Below are positions 21,472 through 27,115 of a stretch of 64,000 nucleotides of DNA, one piece after another (position 1 is the first letter of the stretch; each line of letters starts with the position of its first letter). Origin of the DNA: an uncultured archaeon (GTDB lineage Archaea > Altiarchaeota > Altiarchaeia > IMC4 > SCGC-AAA252-I15); contig CABMCB010000059.1 in assembly GCA_902384455.1 (NCBI GenBank), positions 35,938-99,937 on the forward strand, read 5' to 3'. The translations under genes and the position numbers were made by a program. The notes beneath the pieces are model-generated. The model was given only the letters and a program-made list of their open reading frames with translations. It had not been told where the DNA came from and did not search any database.

Positions 21472-21546
21472 TGGTAGTCTCTCTGTGACTCGAACACAGG
21501 TCTCTCGCTAATCAGGCAAGCATCCTAGCCGCTGGACGAAAAGACT
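21472..21546 (-). tRNA. tRNA-Ile(GAT)
   Basis: Acceptor AGTCTTT/AGAGACT, discriminator A, CCA encoded; anticodon stem CTTGC/GCGAG, loop CTGATTA (anticodon GAT); T-arm CTGTG-TTCGAGT-CACAG. Confidence 0.92.
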
Positions 21547-21554
21547 ACTGAAAT

Positions 21555-21645
21555 TGGTGGATGCGGAATGATTCGAACATTCTATGTGCCACAAGGACAT
21601 CCTGTTTTACAGACAGGTACGACCCGCCGTCTTCGCCGCACATCC
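21555..21645 (-). tRNA. tRNA-Tyr(GTA)
   Basis: Acceptor GGATGTG/CGCATCC, discriminator A, CCA encoded; anticodon stem CCTGT/ACAGG, loop CTGTAAA (anticodon GTA); long variable arm; T-arm GAATG-TTCGAAT-CATTC. Class II, as expected for bacterial tRNA-Tyr. Confidence 0.93.
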
Positions 21646-21656
21646 ACTGAAACTAA

Positions 21657-21743
21657 GGGAACCCACGGGTCACTCACCCGCGCCAATCACGGGTCCGGTA
21701 CCGGATATCCGTAATCGTTCAATCTACCTCGAACTGCGTTCCC
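21657..21743 (-). ncRNA. structured tRNA-like spacer with D-arm-like hairpin
   Basis: Minus strand: end helix GGGAAC/GTTCCC, then GTTC-GAGGTAGATT-GAAC, which looks like a D-arm, and a CGGGT-GAGTG-ACCCG hairpin at the place of the T-arm but without TTCRA. No anticodon arm assigned. May be a decayed tRNA. Confidence 0.35.
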
Positions 21744-21751
21744 ACGAAACT

Positions 21752-21827
21752 TGGTGGGTCGCCAGCGACTTGAACGCTGAACTTGCTCCTTAAAAGGGAG
21801 AAATGTTGCCGCTAACACCTGCAACCC
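21752..21827 (-). tRNA. tRNA-Lys(TTT)
   Basis: Acceptor GGGTTGC/GCGACCC, discriminator A, CCA encoded; anticodon loop CTTTTAA (anticodon TTT) on a CTCC/GGAG stem; T-arm CAGCG-TTCAAGT-CGCTG. Confidence 0.92.
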
Positions 21828-21860
21828 ACGATAATCGGTAACGTTCTACCGATTGAAACT

Positions 21861-21935
21861 TGGTGGACTACCAGGGATTCGAACCCTGACCAAACTCGTT
21901 AAGAGCGAGCTATGCAACCGTAACACCTGTGGTCC
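21861..21935 (-). tRNA. tRNA-Lys(CTT)
   Basis: Acceptor GGACCAC/GTAGTCC (one mismatch), CCA encoded; anticodon stem GCTCG/CGAGT, loop CTCTTAA (anticodon CTT); T-arm CAGGG-TTCGAAT-CCCTG. An 8-bp AATCGGTA/TACCGATT hairpin lies in the 33-nt gap to tRNA-Lys(TTT). Confidence 0.92.
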
Positions 21936-21947
21936 ACTGAAAAATCT

Positions 21948-22078
21948 GACAGCTTGTTGTCATGGAACGGACTTTAATCGGAGTTCTACCGATGCTGTCT
22001 ACGCCGTCTCACGTTGTATCCCCGCGTGAAGACTGTGTTCACGCCTCATGTTAAGCGACGACACTGTCTCGTCGCGGG
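21948..22078 (-). ncRNA. two structured spacer domains
   Basis: Domain 1 (21948-21999): end helix GACAGC/GCTGTC around an ATCGG-TAGAACT-CCGAT hairpin. Domain 2 (22021-22078): end helix CCCGCG/CGCGGG enclosing CGACGA-GACAGTG-TCGTCG and CGTGAA-CACAGTC-TTCACG, each with a 7-nt loop. No open frame. The 7-nt loops and end helices recall tRNA architecture, but there is no T-loop. Confidence 0.35.
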
Positions 22079-22083
22079 AAGAT

Positions 22084-22172
22084 TGGTACTCGATGAAGGA
22101 ATCGGACCTTCGTGCAAGCGTAATCTACGCCGACTCGTTATAAGCGAGTGCCGCAAACCATCGCAATCGAGT
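22084..22172 (-). tRNA. class II tRNA with TAT anticodon (atypical tRNA-Ile)
   Basis: Acceptor ACTCGAT/ATCGAGT (perfect 7 bp), discriminator A, CCA encoded; anticodon stem ACTCG/CGAGT, loop CTTATAA (anticodon TAT); T-arm GAAGG-TCCGATT-CCTTC (C at position 55). It carries a long variable arm (GCGTA-GATT-ACGCT), unknown in normal isoleucine tRNAs, and TAT is itself rare in bacteria, which usually read AUA with lysidine-modified CAT. Confidence 0.78.
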
Positions 22173-22178
22173 AAAAAG

Positions 22179-22287
22179 TTGTCCGGAGCGTACGCTTTCG
22201 GCGTCTCACCCGCCATCACGAATGCCGCGTCAACGGCACTGACTTCCCCTCGTTAGACTCGGTTGACGCCGGTCGCGAGTCGGACAA
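22179..22287 (-). ncRNA. structured spacer RNA, 109 nt
   Basis: Perfect 7-bp end helix TTGTCCG/CGGACAA, followed on the minus strand by CTTTTT. Inside, GCGTCAAC/GTTGACGC (8 bp) encloses about 30 nt. No open frame, no T-loop. The T-run after the closing helix is compatible with an RNA 3' end just before tRNA-Ile(TAT). Confidence 0.42.
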
Positions 22288-22289
22288 AT

Positions 22290-22368
22290 TGGTGCGCCGC
22301 GTGAGATTCGAACTCACATGTGGTCACGTTTTAAGTGTGCCGCGTATGCCGCATTCCGCCAGCAGCGC
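22290..22368 (-). tRNA. tRNA-Leu(TAA)
   Basis: Acceptor GCGCTGC/GCGGCGC, discriminator A, CCA encoded; T-arm GTGAG-TTCGAAT-CTCAC. Anticodon loop read as CTTAAAA (anticodon TAA) on an imperfect CAC/GTG-centred stem; the variable region is unusually short for leucine. D-loop is leucine-like. Anticodon call fairly sure, folding of the anticodon stem less so. Confidence 0.78.
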
Positions 22369-22375
22369 TAAACTC

Positions 22376-22443
22376 TTGTGCTCGTCGCGGAAGCTAGCGT
22401 ATCGCTGGTTCCGGGCTGATACGCAACCGTACCTGAAGCACAA
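22376..22443 (-). ncRNA. structured spacer RNA, 68 nt
   Basis: End helix TTGTGCT/AGCACAA (7 bp) and inner helix GCGTATC/GATACGC (7 bp) around a 14-nt loop. No open frame or T-loop. The following stretch to 22536 has further hairpins (CGGGTT-GC-AACCCG; GTGG-TAGAAGT-CCAC) and no gene that I can support. Confidence 0.38.
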
Positions 22444-22536
22444 ACATCGCTAGGGTCAACAACCCATTGCTTCCATGCCAGCCGGGTTGCAACCCGTAGG
22501 CACTTCAGATGTGGACTTCTACCACGCGAAAACTTA

Positions 22537-22589
22537 TGAGACAGCCCTGGCCGAAGCCACTCCGGGTAATACCTTAGTCTTACGTCTCA
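22537..22589 (-). ncRNA. structured spacer RNA, 53 nt
   Basis: End helix TGAGAC/GTCTCA with a GGC-TTC-GGCC-type hairpin inside. Lies just downstream (in minus-strand reading) of permuted element C. Probably part of the same processed spacer set. Confidence 0.33.
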
Positions 22590-22591
22590 AA

Positions 22592-22659
22592 CTTTTTCGG
22601 TGTGCCCACTACACTACTTCTGGCTAGGCCAGCACGGAGTCGAACCGTCTACCGAATCT
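22592..22659 (-). ncRNA. candidate permuted tRNA-like element C
   Basis: Starts directly after the CCA of tRNA-Leu(CAA). Minus-strand order: TTCGGT, AG, T-arm ACGG-TTCGACT-CCGT, acceptor-like hairpin CTGGC-CTA-GCCAG, D-loop-like AGTGTAGTGGGC, then ACCGAA, which pairs 6 bp with the opening TTCGGT. Same inverted order as element A. Against A the end helix has changed G-C to A-T on both strands (ACCGGA/TCCGGT versus ACCGAA/TTCGGT), which supports a real helix. The acceptor stem is short (5 bp). Confidence 0.45.
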
Positions 22660-22746
22660 TGGTCGCCCACACAGGACTCGAACCTGTACGCTTTTCACGG
22701 CACCGGGTTTTGAATCCGGCATGTCTGCCAGTTCCATCAGCAGGCG
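22660..22746 (-). tRNA. tRNA-Leu(CAA)
   Basis: Acceptor CGCCTGC/GTGGGCG, discriminator A, CCA encoded; anticodon loop TTCAAAA (anticodon CAA) on a CCGG/CCGG stem; long variable arm TGCCGTGAAAAGCGT; T-arm ACAGG-TTCGAGT-CCTGT. Class II leucine tRNA. Confidence 0.9.
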
Positions 22747-22749
22747 AAA

Positions 22750-22800
22750 TTCTCCCGGCAAAGGCCGGGAAGGGGTGGTTACCTCAGCGCTAAGCGCTCC
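22750..22800 (-). other. hairpin pair between tRNA-Phe and tRNA-Leu
   Basis: Minus strand: AGCGC-TTA-GCGCT and TCCCGGC-CTTT-GCCGGGA followed by GAATTT. The second is GC-rich with a weak T-run, so it may be an attenuator or processing hairpin rather than a full terminator, since tRNAs continue downstream. Confidence 0.4.
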
Positions 22801-22805
22801 TAAAT

Positions 22806-22879
22806 TGGTCCCTGCTGTTTGAATCGAACAAACACGACCGGCTTTTCAGACCGGGATGCGACCACTACATCAAACAGGG
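22806..22879 (-). tRNA. tRNA-Phe(GAA)
   Basis: Acceptor CCCTGTT/AGCAGGG, discriminator A, CCA encoded; anticodon stem CCGGT/GCCGG, loop CTGAAAA (anticodon GAA); T-arm GTTTG-TTCGATT-CAAAC. One base from tRNA-His. Confidence 0.92.
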
Positions 22880-22880
22880 T

Positions 22881-22955
22881 TGGGGCGAACGTCGGGATTC
22901 GAACCCGAACCGGCGGATTCACAGTCCACCGTGCTGCCGTTACACTACACACGCC
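22881..22955 (-). tRNA. tRNA-His(GTG)
   Basis: Acceptor GCGTGTG/CGTTCGC, with an extra 5' G (22955) facing discriminator C73: the G-1/C73 identity pair of tRNA-His. CCA encoded; anticodon stem GTGGA/TCCGC, loop CTGTGAA (anticodon GTG); T-arm TCGGG-TTCGAAT-CCCGA. First tRNA of the array. Confidence 0.93.
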
Positions 22956-23041
22956 ACATAAACTTTGGGGCCAGCACACGATTGTCTACGTGCCGCCGTC
23001 TTTACGCTCTTTCGAACGCCCCTCCGAAACTCGACTTGGTG

Positions 23042-23070
23042 ATTCTCTCACAACTTCGAAATCTTGTCAA
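23042..23070 (-). promoter_or_regulatory. sigma70-type promoter for the tRNA array
   Basis: Minus strand: TTGACA (23070-23065), 17-nt spacer, GAGAAT (23047-23042). Start point expected near 23035, about 80 nt before tRNA-His, with nothing coding in between. The -35 is a perfect consensus. GAGAAT also occurs as the -10 of the promoter at 27865-27893. Confidence 0.75.
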
Positions 23071-23077
23071 GCCTTTT

Positions 23078-23227
23078 TTACAGCTTGCTCTCGATTTTCT
23101 TTGCGATGGCCGAACCCTCTGCCACCTTGGCTTCCTTCACGAACAAAGCCTTAATCTTGCGACCGACCGCCGGGGTGAATGCTCCCAGGACATAGCCGAC
23201 TGCCATCAACATCAAAGAGTGTAGCAT
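23078..23227 (-). CDS. 49-residue membrane protein
   Basis: ATG 23227-23225 to TAA 23080-23078. Begins MLHSLMLMAVGYVLGAFTPA, a hydrophobic helix, followed by a basic, helical tail (GRKIKALFVKEAKVAEGSAI). Typical of small phage inner-membrane proteins. Its stop lies just before the tRNA promoter. Confidence 0.5.
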   Translation of the reverse strand: MLHSLMLMAVGYVLGAFTPAVGRKIKALFVKEAKVAEGSAIAKKIESKL

Positions 23228-23253
23228 TTTCTGTTTTTCCTGTCAAGGGTTTT

Positions 23254-23568
23254 TTACCAGAGACCCTTGAACGCTCTCATTTTCGCTAGGCGGAGCATTC
23301 CTTTCTCGAACCGTGGACCGTGGTCAACCTTGTACGGCAGGCTGACGTGGACCATCTCGTGCAACAGCGTCATGCGAAATCCGCCGCGCCATGTGCGCAA
23401 CGTGTTTTCAATCAAAATCCGCTTCGGCACCTTGCCTTCGTACTGCGTAATGCCTATAGCGTTGTATTTCTCGACCAATCCCTTTCTGAACAGCACGGGG
23501 ATATTCGGAAGCTTGCCTCGGAAGTACAGCCGGTTATACCTTCGGTACAAGCGCTGCTGCCGGGTCAT
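23254..23568 (-). CDS. SprT-like zinc metallopeptidase
   Basis: 104 residues. Core LLHEMVHVSLPYKVDHGPRF: HExxH zinc motif (HEMVH) with a third His in DHGPRF, as in SprT/Spartan-type proteases. N-terminal segment YRRYNRLYFRGKLPNIPVLF matches the 'NxxFFxGxLP' strand of that fold. Such domains degrade DNA-crosslinked proteins in cells; the phage target is unknown. Overlaps the upstream gene by 1 bp. Confidence 0.8.
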   Translation of the reverse strand: MTRQQRLYRRYNRLYFRGKLPNIPVLFRKGLVEKYNAIGITQYEGKVPKRILIENTLRTWRGGFRMTLLHEMVHVSLPYKVDHGPRFEKGMLRLAKMRAFKGLW

Positions 23569-23765
23569 TAGACCATCTTTGCTGCTTCGTTCTTCGCTTC
23601 GGAGTCAGTCGGATAACGCTTCGGGTGCTGAACCGGGTCGGTCAACAGCGGCATGCCGTTGCGACCGCACTGAATCTTCACGCACTCGTAAGCCGCCTTC
23701 GCTCGAACCTTGGCTTCACCCTGCTTCGACTTCGGGACTGCTGTACGCTGCGGATATCCTTCCAT
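23568..23765 (-). CDS. hypothetical 65-residue protein
   Basis: Begins MEGYPQRTAVPKSKQGEAKV, basic, with one Cys pair (ECVKIQC) and a PVQHPKRYPTD motif. TAATG-type junction with the SprT gene, so probably co-translated with it. No family recognised. Confidence 0.5.
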   Translation of the reverse strand: MEGYPQRTAVPKSKQGEAKVRAKAAYECVKIQCGRNGMPLLTDPVQHPKRYPTDSEAKNEAAKMV

Positions 23766-23784
23766 GTCAAACTCCGTTACTCGG

Positions 23785-23997
23785 CTATACGCCGTTGTTC
23801 AACTCAATCGCTTCGAACCGGTCGTCGTCCAAAACCATCGACTCACCCGGCTCCAAATAGTGCTGCTTGTCCTCTCGGTCGTAGACCACGACCAGTTTCT
23901 TGCCGACGTTCGCAATCCGGTACCCGTAAGACATCGGGTCCATGTAGACCGTGATTGAGCCGTTGGCCGGGGTGATGTACCTCTGACCCATTGCCAT
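23785..23997 (-). CDS. hypothetical 70-residue beta-rich protein
   Basis: MAMGQRYITPANGSITVYMD at the start and GKKLVVVYDREDKQHYLEPG later: alternating strands ending in an acidic tail (VLDDDRFEAIELNNGV). Its start abuts the stop of the gene at 23997. Function unknown. Confidence 0.5.
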   Translation of the reverse strand: MAMGQRYITPANGSITVYMDPMSYGYRIANVGKKLVVVYDREDKQHYLEPGESMVLDDDRFEAIELNNGV

Positions 23998-24485
23998 TAT
24001 GAACCAAAGTGCTTTCGGGTGTCAAGACCCAAATGCTTGAACGCGGCGACGACTTTTTCGCGGAACTCGTCAAACTCTTCCCGGCGGATGCGCGGGTTGC
24101 TGATGTCGAGCGCGGCCAGGAATCCTAGTTCGCTCGCGGCCTGCTCGACCAGGGTGTCGAGAACCTTCTGGCCCTCGGGAGTGTCAAAAATTGTCACATC
24201 GCCGGTTTGCGCTGCGCGGGATGCGCTCGCGGTCGCCGGAGTGAGAAATGGGTTGGGATTGCCCATCGTGTCGGTCTCGGACTTCATGTCGAAGCCTTCG
24301 TGCTTCTGCAGAATGGAGAGGATGGCCTCGGCGTCGGGCTTGGCCGGACTGTATCCGGGGCCTTTATCGAAATCGGTCTGAGATTCGGTCTCAGCGGCCT
24401 TAACTTCTGCGGCTTCAAGTTTTTGGCGCTCGAATGCCTGTCCCGCCGTCTCAGGGACGCGGTTGACTATCGTTTCGGTGCTCAT
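23997..24485 (-). CDS. hypothetical protein
   Basis: 162 residues from ATG 24485 (MSTETIVNRVPETAGQAFER); an upstream in-frame Met adds four residues. First half acidic and low complexity (KLEAAEVKAAETESQTDF); second half helical (TPEGQKVLDTLVEQAASELG; EEFDEFREKVVAAFKHLG). Its start is inside the 3' end of the HNH gene. No known domain. Confidence 0.5.
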   Translation of the reverse strand: MSTETIVNRVPETAGQAFERQKLEAAEVKAAETESQTDFDKGPGYSPAKPDAEAILSILQKHEGFDMKSETDTMGNPNPFLTPATASASRAAQTGDVTIFDTPEGQKVLDTLVEQAASELGFLAALDISNPRIRREEFDEFREKVVAAFKHLGLDTRKHFGS

Positions 24486-25134
24486 TGTGTCCTTCACGCT
24501 TCAGCCGAATCAATTCCAAGGCCGGAGCGATTGTGTTCATTTCTTCAAACGTAAATTCTAGCCTACCGCGTAACTCCATGCACCGGATACAAGCCGGAAC
24601 TGAGTTGTATGCTGTAACTACCATCCCTTCGATAAAATCCAGGGATGTTCCTTTCTTGTCCAGGACGGAGCCGCAATAATGGCACTCGTCTTCAGATAGC
24701 AATCCTTCGTAAAAATTGATACTCCATAGGGGGTCAGTCTCCGGCACCCTATGATTTCTCATAACGTCCCTTAGGACGGCATGCTTTGCTCCGAGGCTCC
24801 CGGTTTTCGTTCCGGATAGCTTTTCCCGGGTTCTGATTCTTTTAGCTTTGTCCCGCTCAACCTGTATCGCTTCGTTTCGACGAGTAAGGCGCTCGATGCG
24901 CTCCTCGCGCTGTCGGTCGTTGTTCTCCCTTTGAAGACACCCGCAGCTTTTCTTCCGGCCTAGGAGTAGCTTATCCTCCCGAGCCTCTGTCTCATTCCCG
25001 CAGTCACAAGATGCGACCCAGACTCTTCTTCCCTTCTCAGAATGAGAAAAGTTCTCAATAGTGAGACGTGAGAATTTCATACCCGGCTCTATGGTGAGAC
25101 GGGGGGTCTGATTTGATACCCGGTTAGGTGTCAC
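24451..25134 (-). CDS. HNH-type endonuclease with N-terminal zinc domain
   Basis: 227 residues from a GTG start (25134). N-terminal Zn domain common in phage HNH proteins (FSRLTI...VASCDCGNE...RKKSCGCLQREN), a long charged linker (about residues 75-115), then CHYCGSVL, TAYNSVPACIRCMEL with an internal SLDFIEG, an HNH-like core. Probably a homing or regulatory nuclease. It is the rightmost leftward gene, next to the putative origin. Confidence 0.7.
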   Translation of the reverse strand: MTPNRVSNQTPRLTIEPGMKFSRLTIENFSHSEKGRRVWVASCDCGNETEAREDKLLLGRKKSCGCLQRENNDRQREERIERLTRRNEAIQVERDKAKRIRTREKLSGTKTGSLGAKHAVLRDVMRNHRVPETDPLWSINFYEGLLSEDECHYCGSVLDKKGTSLDFIEGMVVTAYNSVPACIRCMELRGRLEFTFEEMNTIAPALELIRLKREGHNEHRNDSQPRP

Positions 25135-25359
25135 TCCGCCCTAGCCCCTTTCTTTTCTGTAAGATAGAAACGAACGTCCACGTTGGCGGTCACGGCGACC
25201 GGCCTGGGGGCGTCCGCACTCGGCAGGCCCCGCCACCCTCCTGATTCTAAAGGAGATAGCGGAACGGGTCCCATCTCATTCAATCTGAACGAGATAGATA
25301 AGTCCAATCAACTCAACGACATCGAGAACGCCTTGCATGTCGAGGTCCAACCAAATTTG

Positions 25360-25424
25360 TTGCGTTGCAAATCCTTGCAAGTCGTTGCAAAGCTTGCAAA
25401 CCCTTGCGAATCAACGAGTTGCGC
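25360..25424 (+). repeat. iteron-like TTGCAA array
   Basis: TTGCG at 25360, then TTGCAA at 25365, 25375, 25385 and 25394, TTGCGA at 25404 and TTGCGC at 25419. Steps of 10, 10, 9, 10 and 15 bp place the copies on one face of the helix, as in binding arrays for initiator proteins. Confidence 0.65.
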
Positions 25425-25609
25425 TCGCCGTGATTAACAAAGTATTACACTCGAAACCCGGCTCGACGCGGACTGAGGCCTTTTTGGTCGAAAAATGGGC
25501 AAATATGTGCTTTGTTTTCAATTTTTTACGACAAAATCGCTCGAAATGGGTAAAAAATGACAAAAAAGTGAAATTTTCTTGCGAGTTTGGCAATGAAAAT
25601 GCTGCCGAG

Positions 25610-25775
25610 TGTCGCGTCTCACGTATGTCTCAATCCCTGTAAGCGTGTAAGTCATTGATTTCGCTAGGCTTTCTCAGGTAATCTCACTGTGAAACGTGTC
25701 TCACGATGGGTGTCTCAGGCCTGCGACCGGTCTGGCGAATCGTCTCATCAATCGTCTCATGATGAGACAGTTGAG
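25610..25775 (+). repeat. GTCTCA repeat cluster
   Basis: GTCTCA occurs near 25615, 25627, 25697, 25712, 25742 and 25754, with a reverse TGAGAC at about 25763. Two more TGAGAC copies lie near 25060-25110 inside the 5' part of the HNH gene. Spacing is irregular. May bind a regulator or initiator. Confidence 0.45.
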
Positions 25776-25799
25776 GATGACGTTCGCGAGTACATCTCT

Positions 25800-25827
25800 G
25801 GTCATAAGATGCGCCAAACATAACGCC
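25800..25827 (-). repeat. inverted 28-bp copy of the endonuclease VII gene start
   Basis: On the minus strand these 28 bp match 30647-30674 on the plus strand at 27 positions. The shared part spans the start codon and first codons (MFGASYD) of the endonuclease VII-like gene. Either a remnant of a former copy of that gene or a shared promoter/operator. Confidence 0.7.
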
Positions 25828-25845
25828 CATTATATTGACCATTCC

Positions 25846-25905
25846 GTCACCAAATGCTGTCGCCAAATGGTGGCTGCAATTCTGGCAAATAGTGTCGCCA
25901 AATGG
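25846..25905 (+). repeat. three copies of a GTCGCCAAATGG-type repeat
   Basis: GTCACCAAATGC at 25846, GTCGCCAAATGG at 25859 and 25894; a partial GGCAAATAG between them. Direct orientation, 13 and 35 bp apart. Part of the repeat-rich divergence region. Confidence 0.45.
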
Positions 25906-26089
25906 CCTGTCTAGGAAGGGAGGAAGATTGACCAAAGAGATAATCCCTCGCGTAACGAGAGGAAGGCGCTTTATATGAATAACATACAGAATGTTATCCG
26001 AAACCGTTTTAATCCTCTGAATACGCTCTCCTGCCCTTACAGAACAGCATCTGGCGACAGAATTAGCCAGAATCCGGGCCAGAATTGTC

Positions 26090-26118
26090 TTGACAAGCTG
26101 GCTCGGATTGTGTCACAC
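26090..26118 (+). promoter_or_regulatory. probable promoter of the rightward block
   Basis: TTGACA at 26090-26095, a perfect -35, with a weak -10 (TCACAC at 17 nt or CACACT at 18 nt). It lies 22 nt before the first rightward gene start at 26140. Confidence 0.5.
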
Positions 26119-26139
26119 TCGCGAGCGGAGGCAAACGCA

Positions 26140-26400
26140 ATGGCTAAAACGACTGTAGAATTGATTGTGGCATACCTGGCCGCGCATGGCGGACAGTGTC
26201 GAGAGCGGATGTTGGTTCGAAGACTGCAGCGCCGGAAGGATTTTCGCGAGACAATCGCTAGACTTGGAAAGAATGACATCGTCCGGTCTAGCGGAATGGG
26301 AACTAAGACTGACCCAAAGATGCTGACCCTCGCGGCATCGCATAACAAGCTGTGCCCGAACTGCCAAGGTTTAGGATTCGTTCGCGAGGTGACGCTGTGA
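26140..26400 (+). CDS. small winged-helix-like protein with CxxC
   Basis: 86 residues from ATG 26140 (GGAGG 10 nt upstream). MAKTTVELIVAYLAAHGGQC and ERMLVRRLQRRKDFRETIAR look like a winged-helix DNA-binding half; the C-terminus has LCPNCQGLGF (CxxCxGxG). First gene of the rightward unit next to the origin, so a regulatory role is attractive, but inferred. GTGA overlap with the next gene. Confidence 0.55.
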   Translation: MAKTTVELIVAYLAAHGGQCRERMLVRRLQRRKDFRETIARLGKNDIVRSSGMGTKTDPKMLTLAASHNKLCPNCQGLGFVREVTL

Positions 26401-26765
26401 GACATCTATGCATCACAAGAGAGCAGTTCAAATCACCGTGTGTCTATCAGTTTTTGAACGCGGAGGGAATTGTCATTTATATCGGCAGAGGAAAAGACTG
26501 GTCTCGACCGTTTAGAAAACACGCGACGAAGAACACAGAACCAACTCGTCACGATGTTGAACATGCGTGGCGCGACCCGTACGGACGCAGATACCAGGAC
26601 AAGAGGCCGCAAGCGTTCGCCGAGGCCCACGAGATTCGAATATTCCCATGCGCGACAATCGAGGATGCGACTGCACTGGAACGCCTGCAAATAGGCGAAC
26701 ACAAACCGAAATACAATAAGCACCATAATCCAGACCGATGTGCACATCAAGGGCCAAAGATTTAG
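26397..26765 (+). CDS. GIY-YIG nuclease
   Basis: 122 residues from GTG 26397, overlapping the previous stop (GTGA), with GAGG upstream. GIY-YIG core: SPCVYQFLNAEGIVIYIGRG (the two halves VYQF and VIYIG), followed by the catalytic-Arg helix DWSRPFRKH, and a C-terminal EDATALERLQIGEHKPKYNK resembling the Glu-containing helix. Single-domain GIY-YIG proteins act as homing or repair nucleases. Confidence 0.8.
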   Translation: MRHLCITREQFKSPCVYQFLNAEGIVIYIGRGKDWSRPFRKHATKNTEPTRHDVEHAWRDPYGRRYQDKRPQAFAEAHEIRIFPCATIEDATALERLQIGEHKPKYNKHHNPDRCAHQGPKI

Positions 26766-26777
26766 CCAGTAGTACTA

Positions 26778-26806
26778 TTGCGCTCTGACCCGGCGCACCG
26801 TATCAT
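26778..26806 (+). promoter_or_regulatory. promoter with AGTACT element; leaderless start
   Basis: TTGCGC (26778-26783), 17 nt, TATCAT (26801-26806). The -10 ends 6 nt before ATG 26813, so the transcript should begin at or near the start codon. AGTACTATTGC (26771-26781) overlaps the -35 and recurs at other early promoters. Confidence 0.65.
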
Positions 26807-26812
26807 TGGCTC

Positions 26813-27115
26813 ATGTCAACCAAAACCATCTTCGAAACCGAAACCTGCGGACGCTGCGGCGGCTCAGGACGTCATTCATACTGCCAGATGTACGGCGACA
26901 CCTGCTTCGGATGCTCCGGCTCAGGCAAGCGGTACTCAAAGCGCGGTCAGGCCGCTGGCGACCGCTGGTACATCGTTCCGTTCCGGCTTTGGAAGTATTG
27001 CGACATCAACATGCGCATGCGCCGCGTTTGGGACTACGACCGCAGCCAAGCCGGTCGGCAGTTCGTCGGCAGCATGATGTTCTACGCTGGCAAGCAATCC
27101 TGGAGGACGATATGA
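26813..27115 (+). CDS. DnaJ-type zinc-finger protein
   Basis: 100 residues. N-terminal CGRCGGSGRHSYC and CFGCSGSGKR: two CxxCxGxG motifs as in the DnaJ cysteine-rich domain, without a J domain. The rest is basic and aromatic. Probably binds unfolded peptide or nucleic acid. The promoter position suggests leaderless translation. ATGA overlap with the next gene. Confidence 0.65.
   Translation: MSTKTIFETETCGRCGGSGRHSYCQMYGDTCFGCSGSGKRYSKRGQAAGDRWYIVPFRLWKYCDINMRMRRVWDYDRSQAGRQFVGSMMFYAGKQSWRTI

Larger units (their letters stand above)
25135..26089. other. gene-free divergence region, candidate replication origin
   Basis: About 950 bp between the leftward and rightward gene blocks, with no convincing reading frame. 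It holds TTGCAA repeats at ~10-bp steps (25360-25424), an AT-rich tract with A/T runs (about 25485-25575), six or more GTCTCA copies (25610-25775, including a TGAGAC in reverse), three copies of a GTC(G/A)CCAAATG(G/C) repeat (25846, 25859, 25894) and an inverted copy of the 30647-30674 sequence. Repeats, AT-rich tract and divergent transcription together fit an iteron-type origin. Confidence 0.55.

Noticed and set aside
23267..23860. 197-codon plus-strand frame opposite the SprT gene
   Set aside because: It lies antisense to three minus-strand genes with good starts and an HExxH protease; no independent support.
25183..25642. Plus-strand frames of 84 and 101 codons in the divergence region
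   Set aside because: They run through the repeat array and the AT-rich tract, lack SD sequences and have no family likeness; treated as non-coding.
25360..25905. CRISPR array
   Set aside because: The repeats are 6-12 bp and the spacers too short and irregular; no cas genes nearby.
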